A DNA stretch of 64,000 nt. Origin: Lingula anatina. Its lineage: Eukaryota; Brachiopoda; Lingulata; Lingulida; Lingulidae. Positions 23,538-35,639 of the stretch are shown one piece after another. A program made the translations under genes and the position numbers. Position 1 is the first letter of the stretch; each line of letters begins with the position of its first letter. The stretch lies in the NCBI RefSeq assembly GCF_001039355.2, contig NW_019775801.1:31645-95644 (forward strand), read 5' to 3'. Below the pieces are notes generated by a model. It saw only the letters and a program-made list of their open reading frames with translations. It ran no database searches and was not told where the DNA came from.

Positions 23538-23740
23538 CTAAGACTCCGTTCACATGAAAAATCTATTTTCTATTCGCGGTATCTTGTGATCACTCCGAGC
23601 ACTGCCGAGAATTTATTACAGCTTTGGAAGTAACTGGCTCGCGCTGCCAGTAATTACGCCGCGGGGTATTCAGGGCACAGACCGTGATCACAAGATACCG
23701 CGAATAGAAAATAGATTTTCCATGTGAACGGAGCCTAAGC
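23538..23740. mobile_element. MITE family C with long inverted ends
   Basis: About 203 bases. The outer ~50 bases on each side are near-perfect inverted repeats containing CTCCGTTCACATG, ATTCGCGGTATCTTGTGATC and their complements. The core contains TTACAGCTTTGGAAGTAACT. It could fold into a long hairpin when transcribed. Confidence 0.9.
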
Positions 23741-25118
23741 GTACCCCTGCATGTAATACAATTAAACAATTATATATTTAGATAAATGTGTTTCCACCAG
23801 CCGTCTTTGTAATGCTTGAAACGGTAGTATGCTTTTCGCACGGTATCCCAAGATGCAAAATTGGAAATATTTGGATATAGTTTTTAATTACATCTCATTA
23901 TTTATTTGCAACAGATTGTGAAACGTCATAACTGGAAACTCAGTATCGATATTTACTTGTCAGTCTATGGCAGTGTTAATTTATATATTGAGATATAAAT
24001 GTGTGCCATGCTTGTCACAAAGATGAAATATTTCTGGCAACTACGGATGACACAGAACCCTTACAATATTAACCTTGATATATATACAGTCATGCATGTT
24101 CCACATCAGAAACGTAGCTTAACCGAAGAACCATCTAAGTGATTCCTCTATGATTACTAATAAAAAAAAATCCTTGTCACACCTCGTTTAGATAACTGCA
24201 ATTCTCGTCTTTAAGGGTGTCCACAAGAAATACTGAAAAGTATGTCTGTTTGTCTTCTTACCAAGATTTTTTCCCTGATTTATCAAAAATACTTTCCTTA
24301 TTTATCATTTCTCGGGTGTGCAATGCAATTGTAGTAATGGCAAATTGGGTGATAGCAGTGATGAATTTATGGATTATAGAAGATGGGCAACGTTTGGATC
24401 ACACGAACAGCGAGTATATCGGCTTTCGAAGTCTTGGACTGAGAGGCTGCTGTTCTAAATAAAACTGAAGTGTCAAACTGCCATTTTATACATTAAATTG
24501 GCGTTATCCAGATCCTAAATTCATCAAAGGGGTTGATCTCCCAAAAGGAAGGTACATGTACCTGTACGCTACATAATTCTGCCAGTTTATCTGCTTAACC
24601 CACAGTAAATAAATGCAAGGGGTAACTACATATCTTGGTTAACTTCGTCCTAAATGTGCCCACAAATAGGACGGCTTAGAATAAAGCAGTAGTGCTGGGC
24701 AAAATGTTACCGGGCAATCCTTGAGCCCAGAAAAATACAAAAAAAAAGAAGAATAAAAGGCAAAAATCGCAAAGAAAAAANAAAGCAAGTAAATGCATTT
24801 GTTGGTATGGATATTGCTTTGTAAATTCTTTGACTTTCAAAGCTGCTCTAGTTGATGTTTGGCTATGGGGTGCACAGATGAATGTTCTAAACTTAAAGAA
24901 AACTACTATATTTATTAAAAGAAGAGTTATCATTACAAGCACTTATTTAAAAGTTATATAGCAAAGGTAACTGATTATTCAATATTACAAAAACTTTTAA
25001 GTTAAAACATCAAGTGACTATTAAGTAAGTAAAAAAACTCATTGTAGAGATTAGGGCTAACATGTCTTCCATTAAAAAGTTTGCTAAAAGTTTGCTAAAA
25101 GTTTGAAATTAAACTTAC

Positions 25119-26762
25119 TTCATCTACATGTTCACAACCAAAAGGCCTTCTTCTATCCTTTGGACTCATTTCATTGAACATTTGCCAGCAGAGCATTGCT
25201 AGCATGTAGCTGCTAGTTTTACAACAGATGTATGGATGATCCAAATCCAGAAGAATTTCTATTGGATACCTGAGAATATTATTCTTTTATTGAAAAAATA
25301 ATCCTTTGCATCTATATTGAATTCAGAAATGGCCAATCAGAGAAATGATATAAAACAAAAACTTAATACAACCACAAGCAAAGCTTCCTGACCCCCCTCC
25401 TTAACAAAATCTCTGCATCATGATTTAAAAAGGCAAGTGATAAATATTGTTTCAATAAGACGTCTGTCTGTTTGCATGCCTGTGTAACTATACTTTTATT
25501 TATTTCATTATTTGAGAACTTACCACTCAAAATCTGCAGGGATCACCCCTGGGTCGGAGATACTGCCTTCAGCATTATTCTCTGCATGGAGATGCTTACA
25601 TCTTCCAAAATTGGTAATTTTAGGGATCATACGATTCTTTAAGTAAAATGACATACATATGATCAATTCAATCTCAAATCATGTTAATAACAATGATAAT
25701 AATGTTAATATTTATTTAAATCTAAAATCCACTAATGTTAACTAGACTCTGCAATATGAATGTAGAATATAAAAGGCTAGTTAAAGAAAATGGAAAAATC
25801 CATTAAAACAAATTGATTTAAATAATGTCTGAAGCTTGTATGGATTATGTACAACACCACATGAAAGTCACAACACCAAACAAAAGTCACAACACTAGGG
25901 ACAAGTAACAACAAAGAAACTCACAACACAAAACAAACTACACAACAACACAAAACAAATACACAACACCTAACAAACAGCACGTACAGCAACACCAAAT
26001 AAACTTACAACACCAAACAAACTCACAACACCAACTGAACTCACAACACCAAACAAACAACACAATACCAAACTCACAACACCAAACAAACAATACAATA
26101 CCAAAGTAACAACAAACAAACTAACAATACCAAACAAACTCACAACACCAAACTCACAACACCAAACAAACTCATAACACCAATCAAACAACACACAAGA
26201 TCTTCACAACACCAAACAGATGACACAACAACACACATGAAACTTACAACAAACACACAACACCAAAGGAACTCACAACAGCAAATAAACTCACAAAACC
26301 AAACAAACAATACCAAACAAACTCACAACACCAAATAAACCCACAACAGCAAACAAATTCACAACAGCAAACAAACTCACAAGAGCAGGGGGTGCTTTGA
26401 ATAAGGAGGCTAGCAAGCCTTCAGAGTATCTAGTGTGCACCAGATGACCACTCAAACTTGACCCACTAAAATGGTCAAAGATTTATTGATCAATAATAAA
26501 GGATAGAAATTAAAGATCTAGAGTAGAAGCAATTCCAACTCTTGTCTTTCTTCTGAGCATGCCACATGATTTGAACTGTGCTTATTTGATATTCTAGCAG
26601 CTATAATTTTTATATTTATCTTTATAATATATACAGCTGTACTGTAACAAGTCATAAAATAAAAGAACTGGTTAAATTTAAGTTTTATATCTATGATGTT
26701 ATTGACTAAACACACACCAAAATATGCACACATGCACTTGCATATTTTGCACACACGCGCGT

Positions 26763-26807
<45 letters not shown>

Positions 26808-27826
26808 TTTACAAACCTCCTGTTTTTCCATGAAGATACATTCTGGTCGAATGTCCCAAAGCAAGACTCGTTTCTCAAGAAGAAAATCCATAGTTTCGCC
26901 AATGTCACATGTCCATGCAATTATCTGATTAACATCTACTTTGTTATCGCGTATATATTCCAAAATGTCCATCTTTGCTTCTGTAGATATCTCTACCTGT
27001 TCATGCATAACAAAAAGAGAACAGAATTTACAAGTATGCTCTCAGTTAGTGTAGAAATTGAAAAGTCTAAATTTTTCTCAATATGAGTAACAATACTACA
27101 CATTAATTTCCATTAGAATATGAGAGAATATATTTTTATGTAAAGTTTCATGACATTTCTTAATCAATTAGGGGTAGGGGAACAAAAAAAAAAAATTGTT
27201 GTACTTTTTGTTTAAGTCAAATAATATTCTTCAGAAACAAGGCAGCAAAACTGTCAAATATACAGACACAATGCAGAAAATAACATTTAAAGTGTACAGA
27301 ACAGGGTTTTGGTCAATTTAGATGCCATATCACATAATGTTTAACAGCAAAATCAACACCAAATTTTAATTTGCACATCAGGTAACATGTATGTAAGAAA
27401 ATGTAATAGCAAAGAGCTTCAGAACCATGGAATTTCAAAGTCACGCCTTGAAAATGCCAATTGTGTGAAAAATGAACATTTTACAAAAAAAGGCCATAAC
27501 TTAAAGAGCAGATGAATTAATGTGATGGGTATATGTACAAACACATTGTGTTGGTACATGAAAAATACTTTTCAAATTAATAGATTATTAAGATTAACAA
27601 TATAATGCAGGGAAGGGTAAAACATTACAACAAAATGACACAAAATGTAACTTAGATGAAAAAACATCATGAAATGAAATTGACCATCCCATACACATAC
27701 ATATAACAGATCTCCATCTGTTGGGAAAGAAATGGCTGCCAGATTTCTGTTTTCATTTCCAAAGCTGACTAAGCTCCTCAGAACTTTAACGAGCGTTGGG
27801 TCTGGTGGTAGGTGTTCTCTCAGGCC
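25119..27826 (-). CDS. Pseudokinase domain 2 exons
   Basis: Exons 27826-27701, 26996-26817, 25636-25524 and 25269-25119. Motifs seen: PTLVKVLRSLVSFGNENRNL (beta-4 and region before the hinge), ISFPTDGDLL, then MDILEYIRDN, catalytic loop LLWDIRPECIFM (Asp kept, His-Arg replaced, Asn to Cys), KITNFGRC (Asn for the DFG Asp), and a C-lobe helix SSYMLAMLCWQMFNEMSP followed by RRPFG. The N-lobe exon precedes at 28199-28282. About 60 residues of C-lobe would still be expected. The candidate next exon at 24784-24886 gives a stop after a few residues in the required phase, so the 3' end is unresolved. Confidence 0.75.
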
Positions 27827-30800
27827 CTGTAAAAAATATAATCTTTGGTGATTTTGCAAATAATACTGGAGGAAACATACATAAAGGGTGCACTTTGCTA
27901 CTGATCACTAAACTTTGCATAAAACTAGTAAAAATATTACTATTTCAAGTTGCTTGTTCAGAAGACTGGTGTAAAATTAATTTTTCCATTATCTACAAAT
28001 TTCATTTTTGGGCAGAAACATATTGCTCAATTTTTCAAATTAGAGCAGGAGTTTTCTGAGACTTATCAGACTAAGAGATTCTTATCAGTCAAATCATGTT
28101 TTACTATTTATGAAATGAATAAAAAACATTAAAATACATAACACACTGTTTGGATTTTATCATATATACCGCATCTATTTAGTGTTAAGTTTTTTTACCT
28201 TTCCTGGCACTAGTTTTGCTCTTTTCTTACATTCCAGCAAACACCTCTCCACTGATTTTTGTGGTGTTGGAAATGTTGTGACCTAGGAAAGAAACAGATA
28301 CATATTTTAGGTGTTAATTCCTAGTTCAGTAGGAAAATGCTTAAACAAAGTCCTTTCTGAGTAAACTTATTCTTCATTATAGCAGTTGATATCCATGCCC
28401 ACAAATGCTAAAAGCACATGTTAATCTTAATGACTGGGCAGTCATTTAGATCTAAATCATTATATTAAAAATGGTATAAGGTCTTAAATATAAGTGAAAG
28501 GGACAGGTCAAGCAATGATATTTGAATATAGGCAAAAAATGGTCCTGTTCTTGAGGGAAATTCATTTTGGTGGGTAAATCTCGTGGAGAGTACCTGAAAC
28601 AAAACATACTTACTTTCAAGTTTCCAGCAAAGTGCCCCTTTATCCATTTCTGTAATGATACAAGTGTTTCCATTTCAAAACTACTTGAACATTGTCAAAA
28701 TGAATTTTGATTTCTTTTGCAAATTTCATTACTTTTCATCTGAACTGTGATTCTATTTTTACTCCTTGTCTTGCTAATACTATCACCTCTGACAAGTTGG
28801 AAAGGAACTGACATTTCAAATGTTCCAACATGCAAAAAAATATTTATAAATACAAAAACACACATAACCATATGTAAGAGCAAAGAGATTTCAGTTTTTT
28901 AAATTATTTGATTGGTATCGGGGTTGTGCCATATGGAAGATTTGAAAAAGTACAAAGTTTTTTTTTCTGTCAACATTATATAAGTTTGTTATGCACAACA
29001 TTGGTGGCCAACCATTAAACCTTTGCCAGGGATAATGCGCTGTTTTCCATTTTGTTTCTGATTCAGCAACTTGTTGATTTACAGACAAAAAGAAAAAGAT
29101 GTGCACAGTAAAGGAGTAATGGCTACTCTGTTTAATTTTTATGATTATTACAGTGGTGTAATAACTACCTTGTGTTCTTTAATGGCACTGCTTACTTTTG
29201 TCACAATTTCCTCTGTTCTCTATAAAATGCAAAATAATATCCAATATATTTTGCAAAATGATTAAGTAAAATGTCTAGTCCAATTTATTTCCTATTATCT
29301 GTATTAAAAATTCATGTAGGCTTGAGAACTATTCAGTGACTTTCATTGATAATTTTTGATATAAATACCAATATTTTCATGATTAAATCAGCTTATTCAC
29401 AGAAAACAGACAAACTCCTTAAAACAATAATATAGACAAATATCAAAACAGTGCACGTACCTTGAGAAAATCCCCTGCCATGGGCACCCTTGGGAAACCG
29501 TTCTCCTCTGGATCATGGCGTTTTTGAGCTGCGAAAAAGGGTATATCAAAACTGATAAGATATTTCCTTTACACACAGTTCTAATGAGATAATTCTGATA
29601 ATTAAGCAGGTATTTTAATTTGTTGAAGGATGAACATGCAAAGATATGGTTGTTGACAGTTGGGATGGCTACCCCTTACAAAAAGTTATATCATATCAGA
29701 TGGCATACATGGTATTTGCTGATATACCTTTTGCCTTGTTTAGTATATCCTGCAGTGAACTGCGTATGGCCCCAAAAGAAGGCCTTTTATCAGGTGCCCT
29801 TGAGAGACATGCCAAAATTACATTGAAAATATCACTTGGAATACACTGGGGTTTCTTTACTTTGTAATCAATGCAGCCAACCTGTGCAAATGTAGATGAA
29901 ACATAAAATAAAATTGGATAAAAAATATAAATACATATAGTACAAGATAATCACATTGTGCTAGTCACTGCCAGAAACACATTTAAATAAACATAAGATT
30001 AACAGGTTTAAACTCATCAGGGATAGTACAGTTCTGTCATATGTTCTACACATTTACAACAAATATAAATTCAAGGGAGGTAACAAGGATGGCCTTTTGT
30101 TTGGAAAAGGTGCGATCTTAATCAAAACTTCATCTATAGATACTATGGCATTTCTCAAGCTGGGCCAATAAGGGGGTATTAACAGACACCCCCCAATACT
30201 CTCTACAGAACTTAATATAAAAAATAATACAAACCATTATCTGAACATCCTCTGGCTTAGCAAGTTCCTGAAAGGCTGGGCTACCCAAAGTGAAAATCTC
30301 AAGCAACAGACATCCAAACATGTACACCTCTGTTTTCTCTGAAAATTCATTTTTTAGGAAAGCTTCTGGTGCAGAACATCTCACGGGTATTTTGTCTCTC
30401 ATGGTTCCTGGTGCAAGCTTTCCTCCTTGCACTGTTAAAGCTTGCTGAAAGTTTACAATTTTAGGCTGATATTGCCTCCGGGCGTCTTTCATTATCATGA
30501 TGGTCTGGGCAGAAAGGTTTCTAAGTACACACTCTGAATGTGTGGTATAGTGAAGTGTTTCACAGAGTCCTGTTGCCAGTTTCATGCGATCAGGCAAGGG
30601 AAATGAATCTGGATCTTTGCGTTTCTGCAAAAGAAAGGTCTGGAGATTTTCTCCCTTGGCTCTCTCAGTGATAAAATGGAATGGAATTCCATCTCCCTCC
30701 ATCTTTTCCACCAATTTAGGGATGTTCTTGTGTGTAAGTTTCTTGATCAGCTTTTCCTCCTTTTTAATCTGAGAAACATCACCACATTTAAATGTATTCA

Positions 30801-33800
30801 AAATAACAGCTGTCACTGGGTTTCCATTTAATTTTCCATCAAGGCGAAATATATCATTTTGTGCTTGACTCAACTGTGGCTTCAAGTCAATTGCCAAACT
30901 CTGACCCATAAGGGTGTAATGCTCAGTTAATTTTTCGACAATTGCGGTCATCACTAAATCTTTCCTCTTTTCTTCTGTTCTGCAATCTCTTGGTAAAATT
31001 TTTTCAAGCAGTACAGTTTTGATTGTTTGGTCTTCTGATGTAGATAAGATGGGTCTAATGACTTCTGAAAGAGCTTCTTTGAAGGACTTATTCCCTTGGA
31101 CAGTATCAAACAGATGCCTAAGACCATTATCTGGGGAACCTGCTTCTGTACAGCCAAACACCACAGACTGTGCCATTTCTGGAGATAGAAAAAATCAATA
31201 CTGCCCATTGATATGAAATTGATTCAAGATTGATATGTTCAAACATATCCTTTGAAATTAATTATCCAAGAAAAAAGTTGAAATATCAAAATTATAAAAA
31301 AACATATTGATGAAATTGGCATTATCTGAATTATTTCTACTCATAAATAGAACAAAAGCTCTAAACTTAACCCCTTTAAAAGTATTAATGTAATTATTAG
31401 TCATTTTCAGAAAATAGAAAATAACACAACTGTTTTATAATTTCCAACCAATGAAAAGTAAAACCAGGAATGACCAACTGATATAAAATATAGAAAAAAG
31501 TCTAAATGTAAGCATTTATATTGAATAAAGCATGTCAATAATATTTTCCACAAACCAATTTTATGTACTACTATTAATCATTTGTTGATAAAAATAAAAA
31601 TTCATATAAACAATACAGAATTTCTCTTTTTAATGTGAAAGTAATAAAAATTCATATAAGCAATACAGAATTTCTCTTTTTATTGATAAACTGACCATTT
31701 TTTGGCTGGCATGCCATCCTACTCAAAATATGAGCACACTGAAGAATAGTTTCTTCATGGTACAAGCAGTTGGGCTTGAACTTTTTCAGCATGTATGCCA
31801 TTGCATGAAGGGGAAGGCATGCAAAGCTTCTTTTTCTCGTCTCCTGTACTTTTTTTCTTGCCTATGTGCATAAAAAAATCCAATTAAAATTAACATCAAA
31901 ATTAACATGAATGACAAAAATTTAAAACTATGCTAGCAAATGCTCTAATGAATGCAAATCTATGCTGTTCATGACTGCAATTTTTGCAAAAGAAGAAAAG
32001 AACTATTTGAGGTTATTGGTGTACATTTTCAGTTGTCTGATGGTGCATTAGTCTAAAAATTATGATGACAGACAGTCGGGCATCCATCTTTCTTGATTGC
32101 CATGAAAATTCAACCCAATACAGACTTTGAACAAACTTTTTACTCTAAGACTAGTGATCCTCAATTACTTCTATATGTATATCCAGATATCCACCATCCC
32201 CCCATCTGAATTAAAATATAACATATACCTGGAGTCCTGTGAAGGCCTGGAGAATCACCTTAATGAAATAAAACCAACACTCTGAGTTTTTATTCATCAG
32301 ACGTGTCCCAAGAACATCTTCCCAATTAATGGCATGGTGGGAAATATCATCAGATATTACAAATTTATGGAATACTTTCCACTGGTTCTGCATTTCAGGC
32401 CCACTGTCAAACCTCAAACTGCGTATGATGAATAGGCAAAAATCAATTGCGTATTTTTGTCTTTTGTTCCTAGCACTCTTACTTCGTTTGGCATCCTCTA
32501 AAAATGGCAGAACTTTTTCACCTAGCCTAGATAACCAATGACTAGGTGGATAGATATGCTGCTCCCATACATGCAAAAGAATGCATGTCAATAGATATCC
32601 ATAAACTGACAATCGTTTTGTCAGAAAGTTACTGTTTGTTTCAGAAAACAAAGAAAGCTCAATTTTGACAGCAGCCTCAAGTAGCCTGTCATTTGCCTGC
32701 TCATCAGAAAGAGGATCATTTTCCAGCAGAACTCCTTCCAATTTTTTCAAAGCTATTTCCTTTAAATCTGCATCTTTAATACAGCTAATAACAGCCAGAA
32801 TATCCCAGTTTAAGTTTTGTGAAAGCATTGCTTTTCTTAAGGATTTTTTATGGAGTAAATAGTTTGGGCTGTTTTCGACCATCTTATTCATTCTTTCCAC
32901 GTATGACTCTGGATCTTTATTGAAGCTACATAAACTTCCTTCTGCAACAGCTTTATCTACCAAATCTGCAAGAAAAACAGCATGGTTAGTCAGTATTTGA
33001 GCAATTTTTCTAGCTAGATGCATAACAGAGGCAGAAAGAAGACTTGCTTCACAAAATTTCCAACATGCTTATACAAAAAATAAGACCTACTTCAATGATA
33101 CTTACTTGAGAAGGCTTGGGGAATGCAAACCACTCATCAACTTACTAGTATTTGCAGCAAAATAATATCCATTTATAAATGACCACCTAAAAACTGTACT
33201 GTTTACAAAACTGTATCATACTAGTAGCTGTATAAGTACCTGTATTATTTTGGCTGCAATAGTTTGCATCTGACAAAGCTGCTTTGAACTGCTCACCATA
33301 ATAATCATTGTTTGGTTCAGTTCCAGCTGTAAAATGGTTTATAGCAGAAATAACTAATAATGTATTCAGAATTTTACATGCATGGTTAGAAAAAAAGGTG
33401 TTAGTCAAACACAGATGCAGTCCAATTTGCCACATTATTCTCTATATTTATTAGTCAGACAAATTTTTTGTGTTGAACATGACTGTGACCTTGAATTTTG
33501 ACTACAAACCTCCAAATTGATAGTGTTCATATAAATGTGATGACAAACCTCCCTACCCAATATAAGGACCATATATAGGCAAAATCTTACAATCAATTTA
33601 TTGGTCAGTTAAGTTTTTTTTGTGCTTAAGATCATTGTGACCTTGACATTTTGCTTACTGACCTCAAAAATAATAGAAGTCATCTACCCATGATGACAAA
33701 CCTTCCTCCCAAATATGAGGAATTTAGACATAATCATTCTTTCCTTGTTGGTTGGACTGAGGGACCGATGAATTGATCGAACGACATTTGCAAAGCAATA

Positions 33801-35496
33801 TATCTTGGATCCCCATATGATCAAAGGGGGGTATAAAAAATGTTGTTCATAGCTTTAAGTACGGGCAGGATGGAGGCAATAAAAACAGCAATATGAGAAA
33901 TTATAATAATAAAAATATTACAATGTTTAATACATACTGTCATATTTCTTGCCTTCCATGTGTAGGTGTCTGCCAAATGAAGATGATGTACTTGTATCAA
34001 TATCATGGTCAATAAAAAATTGAAGGGTTCGATAAAAATCATCTGGTGGTTCACCATATTTCAGGATCTCAACCCCATGGATATACTGTCTAAGCCTTTT
34101 GGAAATCTAAAAATACACACAGAAATCAATGTTTCTACATTATAAAGCATTCCTGATATCAAACAAAATTGCCTCACAATGAAGGTTTATGGGCCACATG
34201 AATTTGTCTGACAAAATGTAGAGAAACATTGATGTTACTTCTGATTTGTGTTTCTGGAAAGTCTCAAGGTTAATAAGATGGTTTATTTTTGGAGGCCAAT
34301 CCATCACTTAATTTGACCTGAGATTATCAATCAAAATAGGAAACAAAATTTTGTTGGTTAATATTAAATGTTTTGTAAAACAGACTCAGGACTAGTAATA
34401 TTCCATATGACAAAAAGTAAGATATAAAAAAAAATTCAAGCAAATTTTATATATTCATATTTACATTACACTCCTCCAGCTGAACAATGAGTATACGATT
34501 CTTGAATTCCTCTTCAAACCTGTACCCTGCAACATATTTACACCATTCTGTCTTCACAAAATTGGAGGTCAGGACCAGTAATGTCTTGCGGCTTTCTTTC
34601 ATGGCTTGGCACACATTTTCAACATTATGTCTTCCTGGCAAGAAATTTTTCTTTTCATATGTGCATGTATTTTGTCCACCGCCAGAGCGTTCCTGATCTA
34701 AGAAACTTATCAGCTTATGGTCTACCATGTCATCATCTTCTTCAGTGTAACAGATGAACAAATCATATTTGAATCCTGCGTATGCTATGAAAGAAGAAAT
34801 ATGCAAATTTGCAGTATGTAAGATGCTTCAAACATTATTTTTATTCCTCATATTTATCTATATGACTAATATTATAAGTAAGAACTTCTATTTGATTATG
34901 CTGTTTATCTAACCCTTCTTGGGGTGCCAGGTCGATAATAATAATTAATAAATTCTCCATATAAAAAAGATACATGAATGATGCCTTCACTTACTAAATA
35001 TTTCAGAGTCATGCATTAAAAATATACATTTTGTTAAATTGTTGTTTATTTTGCTTGACTTCTGAAAAGTTATTTATGTTCTATTAATTTCTATAGCATG
35101 CCTTACCATTTTGGGATAAAACTTGAAATCCCCTCATGGAACCACTCCTGTTACCAACTAAAATAATATAAAATAATAATAAGAAAAATACCATCTATAT
35201 AAAAATCAATGGTCTAATCTGATCAAATCCTCTTGTTAGACAGAAATTTAAGTTTATTTGGTGGGATAATATGAAAGGCAAAACTGCAACTACGTTCATT
35301 TAACTGCCAAAAAACATGCCTAGTGCAAAATATCTTATTTTTCTACTCTTTTATTCTGCATCTTTTAGCTTTCTAATAAGATGGTCTTAAATATGATATG
35401 TTCTATACATATCAATCATCCCCATTTATATAGGTTTTTAATTCATACCTTCTGGAGTGTGACAGCCTCCTCCATTGGTGGAACGCTTCTTGGTTC
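25119..35496 (-). CDS. TIR domain plus tandem pseudokinase protein (partial at both ends)
   Basis: Seventeen exons join with consistent phase: 35496-35449, 35157-35107, 34784-34465, 34106-33938, 33326-33240, 32965-32229, 31861-31696, 31178-30235, 29881-29728, 29528-29461, 29219-29169, 28649-28614, 28282-28199, 27826-27701, 26996-26817, 25636-25524 and 25269-25119, about 1,160 codons. Order: short basic/Gly-rich lead, TLR-type TIR, helical middle of about 380 residues, pseudokinase 1, linker, pseudokinase 2. No signal peptide or TM segment is seen, so it is probably cytosolic. It is likely a signalling adaptor or scaffold, perhaps downstream of Toll-like receptors; that is inference. I do not recognise a named family with this architecture. 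The start codon and the end of kinase 2 are not found; contig joins at 36461 and 24781 may have removed them. Confidence 0.8.
25847..26385. repeat. ACAACACCAAACAAACTC minisatellite
   Basis: About 540 bases of irregular ~18-20-base repeats (CACAACACCAAACAAACT) in the intron between exons 26817 and 25636 of the TIR-pseudokinase gene. Strong strand asymmetry: the plus strand has almost no G. Confidence 0.85.
26768..26803. repeat. (AC)n microsatellite next to an exon of pseudokinase 2
   Basis: About 17 AC repeats ending 14 bases from the donor of exon 26817-26996. On the transcript it is (GT)n just after the 5' splice site. Confidence 0.95.
27236..27560. mobile_element. Short copy of the composite (pearl-like) element
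   Basis: Starts AAGGCAGCAAAACTGTCAAA and ends in a GTACAAACACATTGTGTTGGTAC-type hairpin (about 27533-27557), with no satellite core. It lies in an intron of the TIR-pseudokinase gene. Confidence 0.65.
30235..31178 (-). CDS. Pseudokinase domain 1 (main exon)
   Basis: The exon encodes a lead of about 110 residues and then a tyrosine-kinase-like fold. The beta-3 strand reads VTAVILNTF without the ATP-binding Lys. A helix-C-like Glu and LTHKNIPKLV are kept. The catalytic loop is VLRNLSAQTIMI (LRN for HRD, Thr for Asn), and VNFQQ replaces DFG. The structural motifs SAPEAF and EVYMFGCLLLEIFTLG (APE and the helix-F Asp/Gly region) are kept. The next exon (29881-29728) supplies the C-lobe end with KRPSF. 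The domain is well folded by pattern but lacks all three catalytic signatures. Confidence 0.85.
32229..32965 (-). CDS. Helical middle region of the TIR-pseudokinase protein
   Basis: An uninterrupted exon of about 245 codons (acceptor TTCTTGCAG, donor GTATAT). It is rich in Leu, Lys and Glu with a regular amphipathic pattern (KEIALKKLEGVLLE, LLEAAVKIELSLF, SVYGYLLTCILLHVWEQH), suggesting an alpha-helical repeat or bundle. No known domain is recognised by eye. The following exon (31861-31696) continues in the same style (MAYMLKKFKPNCLYHEETIL). Confidence 0.7.
34465..34784 (-). CDS. TIR domain exon
   Basis: This exon encodes most of a TLR-type TIR fold. Box 1 is YDLFICYTEED, the BB-loop/box 2 region is KNFLPGRHN (compare RDFxPG in Toll receptors), and strand D plus helix D are SRKTLLVLTSNFVKTEWCKY. 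After the tryptophan the sequence is W-C-K-Y-V, so the residue four after Trp is Val, where TIR NADases and many TLRs have Glu. NAD cleavage is therefore unlikely. The next exon (34106-33938) completes the domain with a box-3-like region and DDFYRTLQFFI. Acceptor TTTCATAG, donor GTAAAT. Confidence 0.88.
35107..35496 (-). CDS. Two small exons upstream of the TIR exon
   Basis: Exon 35496-35449 encodes a basic Gly-rich stretch (TKKRSTNGGGCHTPE) and exon 35157-35107 encodes GNRSGSMRGFQVLSQN. Their phases (G + TT, then G + CA) link exactly into the TIR exon, which supports them despite their small size. The upstream partner exon and the start codon are not visible; the sequence beyond is repeat and a contig join. 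Confidence 0.6.
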
Positions 35497-35639
35497 CTTT
35501 TAAGAAAAAATTGTCCATGTTTGCAAGATTTATTTTCATGAAAATTCATTAAAATGTTATTAAACATTAAGTAATATTGATGATAGACCTTGAATTACAC
35601 ATACTTTTTTCAGTCCTGTGAATCTTTTTTGTAAGTCTG

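Larger units (their letters stand above)
18726..24780. other. Gene-poor contig between the two main minus-strand genes
   Basis: Holds MITE B, C and hAT-like copies, (TTTA)n, a gap, two related stretches at 22850-23040 and scattered low-complexity sequence. The only exon-like stretch is at about 19971-20059. No gene can be called. Confidence 0.5.

Noticed and set aside
24784-24886. Next exon of the TIR-pseudokinase gene
   Set aside because: The acceptor is good, but the phase required by exon 25119-25269 gives a stop after a few residues; the open frame is in another phase. It could be the true C-terminus but would truncate the kinase fold, so it was not called.
25847-26385. Regular short repeats that might suggest a CRISPR array
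   Set aside because: Irregular AC-rich minisatellite without conserved repeats and unique spacers; the host is an animal.
26518-27008. Frames with Cys-Val runs
   Set aside because: Translation of the (AC)n microsatellite; only the exon part 26817-26996 is kept.
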